Shown here: piece after piece, positions 16,939 through 26,150 of the stretch
Numbering within the stretch: the first letter of the stretch is position 1
Layout of the letters: each line of letters opens with the position of its first letter
Assembly (NCBI RefSeq): GCF_026625125.1
Contig: NZ_CP113097.1
Coordinates: 2,852,001-2,916,000, forward strand
Reading direction: 5' to 3'
Origin: Pseudomonas putida
GTDB lineage: Bacteria > Pseudomonadota > Gammaproteobacteria > Pseudomonadales > Pseudomonadaceae
Length of the DNA: 64,000 nucleotides
Translations under genes and position numbers: made by a program
The notes under the pieces: model-generated
Seen by the model: only the letters and a program-made list of their open reading frames with translations
Database searches by the model: none
Told to the model about the DNA's origin: nothing

Positions 16939-19074
16939 TTAGTTATCCCTGGTGTTCGGCTCCAGCATCAAACTTACATTTTCAGCGAGCGCTTGTAGCG
17001 TGAAGGGTTTGGTCAGTAACCTCATGCAGGGGCCTAGAAACGCCTCTCTGTCAGATGCAGCCTGGGCATAACCTGTCAGGAAGAGCACTGGGAGATTGGG
17101 ATACCTCTGCTGCACGATCTCCGCCAATTGTCTACCGTTCATGCCTGGGAGCCCCACGTCGGTGACCAAAATGTCGACACTCTCCAGGGTCTTGAGCACG
17201 TGCAATGCCTCTTCGCCATCGCTGGCAACGAAAATCTCATAGCCCAACTCGGTGAGCACCTCCTGATTCAGCATCCGGACTGACTGATCATCTTCAACCA
17301 GCAGCACTATCTGTCCGGTTCCGTGATTCGCTGCATGGGGTGTTTCAACAGGCTGATGAAGCTGGAGGTCAGCGGTTGGGAGGTACAAGGAGATCGTGGT
17401 TCCTTTACCTGGAATACTCGATATCTCCATTTTCCCGCGGCTTTGCTTGGCAAAGCCATACACCATCGAAAGCCCCAGGCCCGTACCCTGGCCGATAGGC
17501 TTAGTGGTGAAGAATGGTTCAATCACTTTTGGCAGCAGATCAGCGCTGATCCCCGTCCCGGTATCCTCCACATCAATCCGGATATACTGCCCGGCTGCGA
17601 GCTCATCGGCTTCTGAGGACGCCTGCGCGACGGTCACTTCGCGTGTCGATACTGTGATCGTTCCCCCATCCGGCATAGCATCGCGGGCATTGATGACCAG
17701 ATTGAGTATCGCGTTTTCCAGTTGGTTGGCATCCGCCATGGCGTAGGGGAGGTGGTCGCCGAGTTTCATCAATACCCTGATCTGCTCGGTCGCCGAGCGC
17801 TTCAGGAGGTCGTACAGGCTGACGATGAGGTCGTTGGCTGATAGCGGTCTTGTATCCAGCGATTGCCTGCGGGAGAACGCGAGTAAGCGTTCCGTGAGGG
17901 ACGCTGCGCGTTTTGCAGAGGTTTGAGCCGCATCGATATAGCGGTCCAGTGCGTCTAGGTTGCCCTTTTTGAGCCTCAATCGAAGCAGGTCGAGAGCGCT
18001 TATAATCCCCGTCAGCATGTTGTTGAAGTCATGGGCAATTCCGCCAGTGAGTTGTCCAACGGCCTCCATTTTCAGGGATTGTCGCAGTTGATCTTCCGCT
18101 CGCTCCCGCTCTCTGCTTTCCCGGTGGAGTTGCTCGACAGCCAGGGCAAGCGCTTGGGTGCGGCCAGCTACCTGCTCTTCCAATGCTTCATTAAACCCAC
18201 GAAGCGTCAGCTCTGACTGCTTCTGGTCGGTGACGTCAACAATCACAATGGCTGCCCCCATGATCGTGCCATGGGCTCCCCAAAGCGGAACAGCGCTGAC
18301 CCGGATCCAGGCCTCGTTTTGACCGGCAGGCTTGTGCTGGAACACCATGCCGTCGACAACTTCGCCTCTCAAGGCGCGTGCACCGGGGAATGATTCTGGC
18401 GTGACTGGCTGGCCATCAGCGCTTATCGAGACCCATTGCTCCCGGCCATTGATAACCTTGGAGGGAATAACTCGATCCGGGACATATTGGTTATAAAGCG
18501 GATTGCTGATCAGCGACACACCAAAGGCGTCGACGAAGCTGATGCCAACAGGCACATTCTCCAGCAGGATACGAAGCCGTTCTCGCTCAATTCCCAATTC
18601 CGCAACACGATCGCGCATGTCGAATTGGCGTGCTCGAGATCGCCATGCCGCAGCAATGGCGCTCATCAAGGCAGAGGAGCTCATCGGGCGTTCCAGTACT
18701 ACTACGTTGGAGGCACTGGAGGGAAGGCGCCTGCGAACTTCATCATTGTCTTTCCCGGCGCGGTTTCGATTGGAGGTCAGCAGCAAAATCGGAATGTCGG
18801 ACCAGGAAGACTGATTCGCTAACGCCTTTCCGAGGTCTGCGATGTCTCCGCTCAAGGCCTCTTCGGTGATCAGGATGATGCCTGTCTCATCACCAATGTT
18901 TTTTGCCAGAGCGCTCAAGTCACAATATGCCTGTACTCGGTAAAGTGTGCCCGCAACACGCTGGAGCACAGCCGCATCGCCTCGGAATGGCGCGACCACC
19001 AGCAACGACCGTTCTTGAGATCGGCGGCTAACGTCCAAAGGGGCGGCCTTCCAGCAAGGGTTCTTGGCTACCAA
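16939..19074 (-). CDS. Hybrid sensor histidine kinase (pseudo-receiver, PAS, HisKA, HATPase, receiver)
   Basis: 711-residue soluble kinase with no membrane helix. Residues about 20-135 look like a receiver fold without the usual phosphoacceptor pattern. A PAS domain follows (about 150-280), then a coiled coil, a dimerisation domain with phospho-acceptor His in IAHDFNNMLTG (about 350), an ATPase domain (NARDAMPDGG, EDTGTGIS) and a C-terminal receiver (LLVEDDQS, Asp in VTDVGLPG). It overlaps the upstream KaiC-like gene by 47 bases, and its start reads as TTG at 19074; a downstream non-ATG start is also possible. The overlap implies co-expression with the KaiC-like ATPase. Confidence 0.9.
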   Translation of the reverse strand: MVAKNPCWKAAPLDVSRRSQERSLLVVAPFRGDAAVLQRVAGTLYRVQAYCDLSALAKNIGDETGIILITEEALSGDIADLGKALANQSSWSDIPILLLTSNRNRAGKDNDEVRRRLPSSASNVVVLERPMSSSALMSAIAAAWRSRARQFDMRDRVAELGIERERLRILLENVPVGISFVDAFGVSLISNPLYNQYVPDRVIPSKVINGREQWVSISADGQPVTPESFPGARALRGEVVDGMVFQHKPAGQNEAWIRVSAVPLWGAHGTIMGAAIVIVDVTDQKQSELTLRGFNEALEEQVAGRTQALALAVEQLHRESRERERAEDQLRQSLKMEAVGQLTGGIAHDFNNMLTGIISALDLLRLRLKKGNLDALDRYIDAAQTSAKRAASLTERLLAFSRRQSLDTRPLSANDLIVSLYDLLKRSATEQIRVLMKLGDHLPYAMADANQLENAILNLVINARDAMPDGGTITVSTREVTVAQASSEADELAAGQYIRIDVEDTGTGISADLLPKVIEPFFTTKPIGQGTGLGLSMVYGFAKQSRGKMEISSIPGKGTTISLYLPTADLQLHQPVETPHAANHGTGQIVLLVEDDQSVRMLNQEVLTELGYEIFVASDGEEALHVLKTLESVDILVTDVGLPGMNGRQLAEIVQQRYPNLPVLFLTGYAQAASDREAFLGPCMRLLTKPFTLQALAENVSLMLEPNTRDN

Positions 19075-20530
19075 AATATTCGGGAGTTCCGGTCAGCACG
19101 CCCTTGAACTTGGTCAGGGGCTCACCAACACGGACGCCTTGGCTATCTATATTCAGTTCGCGAATAGCATCTTCGTGGGCGCCACCACGGTTTTTCAGGA
19201 CAGAGATCGCTTTGCGCAGACGGCCTTGAGCCTCAAAAAACCGTATGAGGATGACCGTGTCCGCGACGTAAGAGATATTGAGGGTGGTTGTCATCGTGCC
19301 GATCAGTCCGCTTTGAGCGTTGATCAGGAACGTTGCCACACCATGCTGGGCGAGATAGGACAGCATTTCGTGCATCTGAAGTATCAGCTGTTGCTCCTGT
19401 GGCATCGCCGCCAAGTAGCCGTTTAGGCTATCGATCACGATCACCCGGGCATTCCTGGCCTCTACCTGAGTACGGACTCGCCATGAGAATTCGCCTGGCG
19501 AAATCTCGGCAGGGTTGATTTGCTGCACATTCAATAGACCGCTGGCGATGTATTTTTGAAGCGCGAAGCCCATAGCCTCGGCTCTTCTCAACAGCGTGCC
19601 GACCCGCTCATCGAATTCATAGACGGTGCAGCACTCACCACGCTCACATGCCGCAGCCACATAGGCGAATGCCACCGTGGTCTTGCCCGACCCCGCAGGC
19701 CCGGTGATCAGCGTGCTTGTGCCTCTGAGAGGGCCTCCAGCAAGCAAACGGTCAAGCGCTGCCACGCCACTGCCCACAGGTTCAAGCTCGAAGGCCGAAT
19801 GTTGTCCTCCCGCCATCATCCGCGGGAAGACATGCAATCCTCCCTTTACGATCACGAAGTCGTGATAGCCGGCAACGAAGTCGACACCCCTCAGCTTTTG
19901 AACCTGCAACCGCCGCCGAGCCGCGCCGAAATCAAGCGTTAGTCGCTCCAGCGTGATCACCCCATGGCAGATGCTATGGAGATGGTTGTCATGCTCACCA
20001 TGGGATGTAGTCAGGTCGTCCACCAGCAAGACTGTGATGTTTCGTCCCGCAAAATACTGTTTCAGTGCCAGTACCTGGCGGCGGTATCGAAGGGGGTCTT
20101 GTGCCAGCAGCCTCATCTCAGAAAGGCTATCGAACACTACCCGAGTGGGCTTGGACTGCTCCACGCGCTGCTGTATAAGCTTGATAGTGTTTCCGAGCTC
20201 AGCTTCCCACGGATGAAGAATGGTCTGCTCTGCGGCCTCGCCGAAAATCTCGTCCGTCTGGGACAGCTCGAACACCTCGATGCCGTCCAGGCTCCATCCA
20301 TGTGACCTGGCAACACTCTCAAGTTCATCCGCAGTCTCGGAGAGGGTGACGTACAGCACCGGCTCCTGGTTGGTCACACCACTCAACAGGAACTGAAGCC
20401 CCAATGTCGTCTTGCCAGCTCCTGGCGTGCCCTCTACCAAGTAGAGCCTATGCACCGGCAGCCCGCCTTTGAGGATCAGATCCAATCCTTCGTTACCAAC
20501 AGATAGCGTTGCGGATATCTTATGGGGCAT
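19028..20530 (-). CDS. KaiC-like double RecA-domain ATPase
   Basis: 500-residue protein with two tandem RecA/KaiC domains. Walker A motifs are GTPGAGKTT near residue 35 and GPAGSGKTT near residue 275. Each copy continues with a Walker B-type segment (TRVVFDSLSE and RVIVIDSLNG). It resembles circadian KaiC in domain order and length, but no kaiA or kaiB is near. In proteobacteria such proteins are usually linked to histidine kinases in stress or oxidative responses, and here the next gene encodes one and overlaps it. Signal and phosphorylation state are unknown. Start at the ATG at 20528-20530. Confidence 0.9.
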   Translation of the reverse strand: MPHKISATLSVGNEGLDLILKGGLPVHRLYLVEGTPGAGKTTLGLQFLLSGVTNQEPVLYVTLSETADELESVARSHGWSLDGIEVFELSQTDEIFGEAAEQTILHPWEAELGNTIKLIQQRVEQSKPTRVVFDSLSEMRLLAQDPLRYRRQVLALKQYFAGRNITVLLVDDLTTSHGEHDNHLHSICHGVITLERLTLDFGAARRRLQVQKLRGVDFVAGYHDFVIVKGGLHVFPRMMAGGQHSAFELEPVGSGVAALDRLLAGGPLRGTSTLITGPAGSGKTTVAFAYVAAACERGECCTVYEFDERVGTLLRRAEAMGFALQKYIASGLLNVQQINPAEISPGEFSWRVRTQVEARNARVIVIDSLNGYLAAMPQEQQLILQMHEMLSYLAQHGVATFLINAQSGLIGTMTTTLNISYVADTVILIRFFEAQGRLRKAISVLKNRGGAHEDAIRELNIDSQGVRVGEPLTKFKGVLTGTPEYFGSQEPLLEGRPFGR

Positions 20531-20773
20531 TCATTTTCATTCCTGAACTGGGTGGCCCTGCTTGGGGCAGTGGGCGTCAAGACTGCCGGCGTATTCGCTG
20601 AATCTAGCAAACGCGCCTTCACTGCATAAGGTATTGGCGCTGCAGATTCGCGCGATACTCCGCAGTGATATTGATGATTGATCGCAGGGTGCCACCAAAG
20701 GTTCATCAAGCGTAGGCTGCTTGAATCGGATGGTCATCGTAGTTCTTGACTGATGCGCCAATGAAAGAAACAG

Positions 20774-21277
20774 TCAGGCGCGCTCGCCTCGCAGCCATCG
20801 CTGGTGATAATGGGAAAGTCGGGTGAGTCCAAAAAGTGCGCCCTGACGCATCACGTCGGCGCGTTCACCAAAGAAGCGCTGAGTTCGTGTAAACACGGCT
20901 ACCGGCTCGCCGGCGAATGCCCAAGCGAAGCACACGGTGCCTGGTGGTACGCTAGATTCAGGTAGTGGCCCAGCCACGCCAGTGGTGGCGATCACCACAT
21001 TGGCATCGCTGCCTCTCAATGCGCCCAAGGCCATTTCCCACGCGACTGCTTCGCTGGTGAGGCCATAGCGCTCGATAGTTTCGGCGCTTACGCCGAGCAA
21101 GCGCTGCTTCGCACTGGGTGAGTAAACGACATAACCACTCTCCACTACCTCCCCGGCACCGGGTACCCCTGCTAGGAGGGCCACCATGCAACCTGCCGTG
21201 CACGACTCCGCAGTCGTCAGGACTAACTGATTGTCTTTGAGATAGCCGAGGGCGGCCAGTACAGGGTCGCTTGCCAT
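20774..21277 (-). CDS. pncC: Nicotinamide-nucleotide amidohydrolase, CinA C-terminal type
   Basis: About 167 residues covering the single CinA C-terminal domain. Family members deamidate nicotinamide mononucleotide to nicotinate mononucleotide in NAD recycling. The nucleophile segment TTAESCTAG is near residue 22, and YSPSAKQRLLGV and TGVAGP follow in family order. The ATG at 21277 is chosen because it begins just before the conserved helix; an extended reading from a TTG at 21316 has no better ribosome site. It is probably a paralogue of the housekeeping copy near recA, which is not in view. Confidence 0.85.
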   Translation of the reverse strand: MASDPVLAALGYLKDNQLVLTTAESCTAGCMVALLAGVPGAGEVVESGYVVYSPSAKQRLLGVSAETIERYGLTSEAVAWEMALGALRGSDANVVIATTGVAGPLPESSVPPGTVCFAWAFAGEPVAVFTRTQRFFGERADVMRQGALFGLTRLSHYHQRWLRGERA

Positions 21278-21378
21278 TGAAGAATCGACTCGCTTGTTCT
21301 TTTGCGGTGGACGCAACCCATCAGGTTTTGGTTCATCGCAATTTACGTCCGACGTGTCCCACGTCAGTGGCTGGAGCC

Positions 21379-22071
21379 TTAACGGGTGCGTAAGGTACCA
21401 AGGGCAGGTGACCAGACGTTATGACCGCAGCGTTCACACACGACTGAGTCCACGGGTTCATGGAAGGTCGTGAAGCCGCAACTCACGCAACAGTGCAGGC
21501 CGGCGTTCGGCGGCGCCTGGTACTCAGGACGATGTTCGACTGGCAGCACTGAAAGCCCTGGCCGGGTGTCATCAGGCCCGTAGAAATACAGACTGAGATC
21601 GCCATCGGTTTCCAATAAACCGAGTCGAACCTGGCCGAGATGCTCCACACCTTGTTGTCGCAGTTCCATGAACAATTCGTTGGACGAGATGTTCAAATTC
21701 TGCAGCGAATGAATTTCGTACATCCCGTCCTTTACTACCGTGATGGGTAGCCCATCGATCCAGGCTTCGCATGTTCTGCTGCGCCTCATCAAGGAGATGG
21801 TTCCGCGATAGAGCATCAGGAGCGTCAGGAACACCAATCCGACGGGGAGTAAAGGTACATCTTCGTAAAAGGTGACATCACCGGCGGCTGAGCCCAGGGT
21901 CAGGATCACCACAAGCTCGAATCGAGACAGTTGCCTGATTCCACGTCGACCACTGAATTTCAAAAAGAAGAACACGGCCAAGAAAGCCGCTGAAACGCGC
22001 AGGGCGACCTCCAACAGAAAGGTCGGCGGGAGTTCGCCAATGAGCATCCTGTGCAGATCAAACGAAACCAT
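21379..22071 (-). CDS. DUF421 (YetF-type) membrane protein with C-terminal zinc ribbon
   Basis: 230 residues. Three hydrophobic helices lie in the first 90 residues, followed by the DUF421 soluble domain (YDGLPITVV-like segment WIDGLPITVVKDG, then LNISSNELFMELRQQGV). After about residue 190 there are two Cys pairs, CVSCG and CERCG, 17 residues apart, that form a zinc ribbon or rubredoxin-like knuckle; most YetF proteins end before this. Function unknown; relatives are inner-membrane proteins. Start at the ATG at 22069-22071. Confidence 0.85.
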   Translation of the reverse strand: MVSFDLHRMLIGELPPTFLLEVALRVSAAFLAVFFFLKFSGRRGIRQLSRFELVVILTLGSAAGDVTFYEDVPLLPVGLVFLTLLMLYRGTISLMRRSRTCEAWIDGLPITVVKDGMYEIHSLQNLNISSNELFMELRQQGVEHLGQVRLGLLETDGDLSLYFYGPDDTRPGLSVLPVEHRPEYQAPPNAGLHCCVSCGFTTFHEPVDSVVCERCGHNVWSPALGTLRTR

Positions 22072-22376
22072 TGGGTTTGTCCCATATGTCGCAATCGCCG
22101 GTTAAAGATTGACCGGCTAAATTCGACGCTAGTTCACGAGGTGACGCCATATGGCGACATGGCCTGAGAGGATGATCATTGGAAAAGCAGGATGCTCCCG
22201 CCATAGGGATTTCGCTAACTCGAGACCAGCGATGCCCCTCAGCTTGGACAAACCGCTTCCATGCTTGAGGCGTAATCCCTTCGGATCTCATAAACGTCCG
22301 GCAGAAACGCGGCTGGGCGTAGAAGCCGCACTTCAGGGCAATCCTGTGGGTTGGAGTGCTGGCGCTTCCTCCAATT
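22058..22376 (-). pseudogene. AraC-family regulator, C-terminal relic
   Basis: The minus strand reads, in one frame, a second AraC helix-turn-helix: STPTHRIALKCGFYAQPRF, then CRTFMRSEGITPQAWKRF. This matches the usual GF-x-x-x-x-F-x-R-x-F-x-x-x-G-x-x-P-x-x-x-R pattern. No N-terminal domain precedes it; the frame enters unrelated sequence near 22380. After the motif it continues into a tail of about 55 residues with no resemblance, overlapping the DUF421 start. Probably a leftover of a deleted regulator. Confidence 0.6.
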
Positions 22377-22457
22377 CGCGCCTACCGGTGCGATGTCACT
22401 GAGCAGCGGTGCTTTCAGGTTAGCCCACGTTAACGCGGGCTTTCATTCGAGCAATGA

Positions 22458-23465
22458 TCAGAAACCTTCCAGGACAACTTTGCCCCTGGCTTCACCACTT
22501 TCAATCAACGCGTGGGCTCGCTTGAGATTTTCGGCACAAATGCTTCCGAAATGCTCTCCGACAGTCGTCTTCAGTGTGCCCTCGTCAACCAGCTGGGAAA
22601 CACGCTCGAGCAGTTGGTGCTGTTTGATCATGTCCTCGGTCTTGTACAGCGAGCGGGTGAACATGAGTTCCCAGTGTAGTGACAGCGATTTGCGCTTGAG
22701 CGGCATGACATCCAGCTGTGCCGGATCATCAATCAGTGCGAGCTTGCCTTGGGGGCGAAGCACTTCCACCAATTGCGGCAGGTAAGTGTCGGTGTGGGTC
22801 AGGCTGATCACGTGATCAATGGGTTCGAGCTTGAGCTCTGCCAACTGAAGCGGGATCGACTCAGAGTGATCAATGACATGATGGGGTCCCAGTTCTTTGA
22901 CCCAGGCTTGAGTCTCAGGTCTTGAGGCAGTGCCTATGACTGTCAGCTGCGTCAGCTTCCTTGCCAGCTGAACCAGGATCGAGCCCACTCCGCCTGCTGC
23001 CCCGACCACCAGGAGACGTTGACCTTTGCCGCCATGTTCTTCGACGGCCAAACGGTCGAACAGCAACTCCCACGCGGTGATCGACGTCAGCGGCAGGGCG
23101 GCGGCACTGGCGTCGTCCAAGTTCTTAGGCTTGTGCCCGACGATTCGCTCGTCCACCACATGAAACTCGCTATAGCTGCCTGGTCGATCTAGGGCACCGG
23201 CGTAGAACACTTCATCCCCAGGCCTGAAGAGCGTTACCTCTGGGCCAGTCTCGCGGACCACACCGACAGCATCCCAGCCGAGAACGTGTGGTTGCTCTGT
23301 ACCACGGCTGGCGCGAACCTTGGTATCGACGGGATTGACGGCAATCGCCCTGACCTCGACGAGCAGGTCGCGTGCGCCGGGTTTTGGCTTCGTGAGCTCC
23401 GCGTCATACAGAGACTGAGCGTCGTGAATAGGTAATCCGGGTTGCGTGTAAACGACAGCCTTCAT
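22458..23465 (-). CDS. Zinc-less quinone oxidoreductase / MDR-family alcohol dehydrogenase
   Basis: 335-residue medium-chain dehydrogenase/reductase that should reduce quinones or enones with NADPH. The N-terminal catalytic domain starts MKAVVYTQPG, and a Rossmann motif VVGAAGGVGSILVQLA is near residue 160. The catalytic-zinc Cys pattern of true alcohol dehydrogenases is missing, as in ZTA1/YhdH-like quinone reductases. Start at the ATG at 23465, 7 bases after TTAGAGGT; a longer frame from 23537 has no ribosome site. It is first-described member of a minus-strand group with the AhpD-like and SDR genes. Confidence 0.88.
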   Translation of the reverse strand: MKAVVYTQPGLPIHDAQSLYDAELTKPKPGARDLLVEVRAIAVNPVDTKVRASRGTEQPHVLGWDAVGVVRETGPEVTLFRPGDEVFYAGALDRPGSYSEFHVVDERIVGHKPKNLDDASAAALPLTSITAWELLFDRLAVEEHGGKGQRLLVVGAAGGVGSILVQLARKLTQLTVIGTASRPETQAWVKELGPHHVIDHSESIPLQLAELKLEPIDHVISLTHTDTYLPQLVEVLRPQGKLALIDDPAQLDVMPLKRKSLSLHWELMFTRSLYKTEDMIKQHQLLERVSQLVDEGTLKTTVGEHFGSICAENLKRAHALIESGEARGKVVLEGF

Positions 23466-23612
23466 GGCGCTACCTCTAATAAGAATCAAAAGTTGGCACA
23501 GGGTATTGTCTTTGATTAATTCGAAAATCAGCCTCAAAGCAGCAAGGCGTTCTCGCGTGTAATGAAACTAGCGGGAGGCGCTGGCGACCGGTGCCTGGAC
23601 GCCTCGCGCAGT

Positions 23613-24134
23613 TCATTGGTTGTCGGTAGGTGGGAAGTCGATGTCCGTCATCGCCACATTGTTGAGGTAGTTGGTCAGCGTCAGGAGGGAGACTTGGGCG
23701 ATGACATCCACGATTTTCGTATCATCCAGCCCTGCTTCCCGTGCTGCCGCCAGTTGCACCTCGCTGACCTGGCCTCGGCTTAGCGTCACCGCTCTGGCGA
23801 ACGCAGCAACGCCATCGAGAGTGCCGGCACGAGCAGCCAGCAGCGCACCAGCATCCAAACCTGCTTTTTCGCCGAAGAAACTGTGGGCGGCGATGCAGTA
23901 GTCACAGCCATTCACCGCTGATGCAGCCAGCGCCGCTACTTCACGCTCGGCAGGGCTGAGGCTGTTCTTGTTAAGGGCTTGCGAGAGCGCCAGATAGCCA
24001 GCGAGGGCTGCCGGCGAATGGGCGAGGGTGGCGAACGCGTTCGGGATAAAGCCCAAGCCTTTCTCCACACCCTGCAGGGCACTACGCGCTGCTGCAGGCG
24101 CCTGGTCGAGGGTCAGCGCATTGATTCGAGTCAT
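23613..24134 (-). CDS. AhpD-like carboxymuconolactone-decarboxylase family peroxidase
   Basis: 173-residue all-helical protein. The redox motif NGCDYCIAAH (Cys-x-x-Cys, His three later, about residue 75) is the AhpD active site, so it is likely an alkylhydroperoxidase or related redox protein rather than a ring-cleaving decarboxylase. It resembles the peroxidase-related family that starts MTRIN. It lies 23 bases downstream of the SDR gene on the same strand, suggesting one transcript with it and possibly with the quinone oxidoreductase. Confidence 0.87.
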   Translation of the reverse strand: MTRINALTLDQAPAAARSALQGVEKGLGFIPNAFATLAHSPAALAGYLALSQALNKNSLSPAEREVAALAASAVNGCDYCIAAHSFFGEKAGLDAGALLAARAGTLDGVAAFARAVTLSRGQVSEVQLAAAREAGLDDTKIVDVIAQVSLLTLTNYLNNVAMTDIDFPPTDNQ

Positions 24135-24157
24135 GATTCAGCTTCCTGTGCTGATGA

Positions 24158-24955
24158 TCACTTGGCGTTGTAACGCGGCGCGAGCTGGTTACTCGACAAC
24201 TGGCTGAACAACGCCTGCCGGCTGGCTTCGTAGTGTTGGAAAGCGTGCAAGTCATGCAGCGAAGGGATGGAGATCAGCACGTCGTTGTCGAAATCCTGCA
24301 GAGCACCGTCGACCAGATCATGAGCGGACATGACGATGCCGGGGTCGAGGTTCTCGACAGGCAGGCCGCCGATCTGCCAGAAGTCGGTCGCAGTGGCTCC
24401 TGGCAGCACCGCCTGGATCTTGATGCCTTTGTCTGCAAGCTCCTTGTGCAGGGATTGGCTGAAGGCGGTCACGTAGGCCTTGCTGCCACCGTAGACACCG
24501 TTGAGCAGCTCTGGCGCAAGGCCTGCGATGGACGAGATGTTGATGACGGCGCCTTGCTGGCGGGCGATGAAACCTGGAACGGCAGCGTAGGTCAGGCGGG
24601 TCAAGGCGGTGACGTTGAGGCTGATCATTTCGGCCATGCGTTCGACATCACTCTCCATCAGGCTTGTGTGAGTGCCGATTCCCGCATTGTTTACCAGCAG
24701 GCTTATGCTGGCGTCCTCACGAAGTTGGCGTTCAACCTTAACCAGGTCAGCGGCGTTGGAAAGGTCTGCCGGAATAACCTCCACATTTCGCTGGGTCTCG
24801 CTGGTAATACGGCTGGCCAGGGCGTTGAGACGTTCCCGGTTGCGGGCCACCAGTACGAGGTCGTAGCCACGGCGGGCCAAACGCTCTGCGTAGATCGAGC
24901 CGATCCCGGTGGAAGCGCCGGTGATGAGCGCGGTGCCTTTGGATTGCTGCGTCAT
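24158..24955 (-). CDS. Short-chain dehydrogenase/reductase
   Basis: 265-residue SDR with the NADP-binding motif TGASTGIGSIYA near residue 13, NNAG at about 85, and the catalytic Ser-Tyr-Lys series (NISSIAGLAPELLNGVYGGSKAYV). The C-terminal part resembles the DltE/YqjQ-like group. Two ATGs compete, 24961 and 24955; the second is 8 bases after GGAG, so it was chosen. It is divergent from the GlxA-type regulator, 104 bases apart, which makes it a likely target of that regulator. Confidence 0.88.
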   Translation of the reverse strand: MTQQSKGTALITGASTGIGSIYAERLARRGYDLVLVARNRERLNALASRITSETQRNVEVIPADLSNAADLVKVERQLREDASISLLVNNAGIGTHTSLMESDVERMAEMISLNVTALTRLTYAAVPGFIARQQGAVINISSIAGLAPELLNGVYGGSKAYVTAFSQSLHKELADKGIKIQAVLPGATATDFWQIGGLPVENLDPGIVMSAHDLVDGALQDFDNDVLISIPSLHDLHAFQHYEASRQALFSQLSSNQLAPRYNAK

Positions 24956-25059
24956 GGTCATGCTCCATTGTTTGGTGTGAAGCCATGATGCAGAACGTCG
25001 CTTTCGGCTTAAATGACGCATAAGATACGTTTTTAGGACATCGCGTAGGGAGTCATTCG

Positions 25060-26010
25060 ATGCACCGGGTCGGCTATCTGATAACCGAAGGTTTCCAGGT
25101 CATGTCTTTGGCCACGCAATCTGTCTTCGAGTTTGCCAATATCGTTGCCGGCGAAACGGCTTACAAGATCCAGAATTTTTCCATAAAGGGCGGAACGGTG
25201 CGCTCCTCGCTGGGGATGTACATGGATACGCTTCCCTTGGGTGCGCCTGGCTTGGCCGACACCTGGATGATTACCGGGACGTTTACGCCACTGACGCCGC
25301 CGAGTGAAGAGGTACTTGCCAGTGTGCGAGGTTTTGTGGACGGTGCGCGGCGCACTGCAGGCCTGTGTACGGGCTGCTTCGTGTTGGCGCAGGCAGGTGT
25401 CCTGGACAATCGGCGGGCAACGACACATTGGGCCTATGCCAATAAGCTTCGTGAGTTGTACCCGAAAATCGAGGTCGAAGAAGACCGGATTTTCATCGTG
25501 GATGGGCCGATATGGACATCTGCGGGCATGACAGCCGCTCTGGACATGGCATTGGGGATGGTCGAAAAGGATCACGGCACTGAGCTGGCCCGGTCGGTGG
25601 CGCGGAAACTGGTCATGCATCAGCGCCGCTCCGGTGGGCAATCCCAGCATTCCGAACTGCTGACGCTTTCCCCTAAGTCTGACCGCATCCAGAGCGCCTT
25701 GGATTACGCACGCAAGCATCTTGGCCGGCCACTCAGCGTTGAGGAGCTTGCTGAAGTAGCGCATTTGAGCCCCAGGCAGTTCACCCGGGTCTTTACCGCA
25801 GAAACCGGACAGTCACCGGCCAAAGCCGTAGAAAGTCTGCGCCTGGAAGCTGCCCGGTTGATGATCGAGCAGAGCCGGCACAGCTTGGATGTAGTGGCCA
25901 GAGAAACGGGGTTCAGGGATCGCCGACATATGCGGGAAGTGTTCATTCGTGGGCTTGGCGTTCCGCCTCAGGCAGTACGTAGGGATGCCAGGCGAGTGGT
26001 AACCGGATGA
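25060..26010 (+). CDS. GlxA-type transcription regulator (DJ-1/PfpI plus AraC HTH)
   Basis: 316 residues. The N-terminal DJ-1/PfpI-like domain (about 1-190) keeps the nucleophile-elbow style segment TGCFVLAQAGVL. The C-terminal AraC domain (about 210-310) has both helix-turn-helix units, LSVEELAEVAHLSPRQFTRVF and LDVVARETGFRDRRHMREVF. Such regulators respond to small metabolites and usually activate neighbouring genes. Its promoter faces that of the SDR gene across 104 bases. Start at the ATG at 25060. Confidence 0.9.
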   Translation: MHRVGYLITEGFQVMSLATQSVFEFANIVAGETAYKIQNFSIKGGTVRSSLGMYMDTLPLGAPGLADTWMITGTFTPLTPPSEEVLASVRGFVDGARRTAGLCTGCFVLAQAGVLDNRRATTHWAYANKLRELYPKIEVEEDRIFIVDGPIWTSAGMTAALDMALGMVEKDHGTELARSVARKLVMHQRRSGGQSQHSELLTLSPKSDRIQSALDYARKHLGRPLSVEELAEVAHLSPRQFTRVFTAETGQSPAKAVESLRLEAARLMIEQSRHSLDVVARETGFRDRRHMREVFIRGLGVPPQAVRRDARRVVTG

Positions 26011-26034
26011 GGGAGGAGGGGCCGCCGGGGGCCC

Positions 26035-26150
26035 TCAGGTAGCCCAGGCCGAGATGAACGCAGCGATGTGACTGGCCGCCGCCTCAGGCTGCTGCATGTG
26101 AGCCCCGTGGTCAGCGCGAGGGAAGCTCACGAGCATCAGCGTCGGAGGCC
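26035..26150 (-). pseudogene. Alpha/beta hydrolase, 3' fragment
   Basis: About 37 codons read as the end of an alpha/beta hydrolase: a short strand, then FPRADHGAHMQQPEAAASHI, with the His of the DHGAH segment in the position of the catalytic histidine, ending FISAWAT and a stop at 26035-26037. Nothing upstream continues it; the frame is interrupted by the end of the XRE gene at 26136. A deletion or recombination has joined the two. Confidence 0.6.

Noticed and set aside
22422..22443. AGCCC/GGGCT hairpin as terminator for the quinone-oxidoreductase gene
   Set aside because: A short T-run follows on the plus strand only, whereas the gene is on the minus strand. Not supported as its terminator.
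24233..24988. 251-codon plus-strand frame opposite the SDR gene
   Set aside because: Antisense shadow; the SDR on the minus strand has all catalytic motifs.
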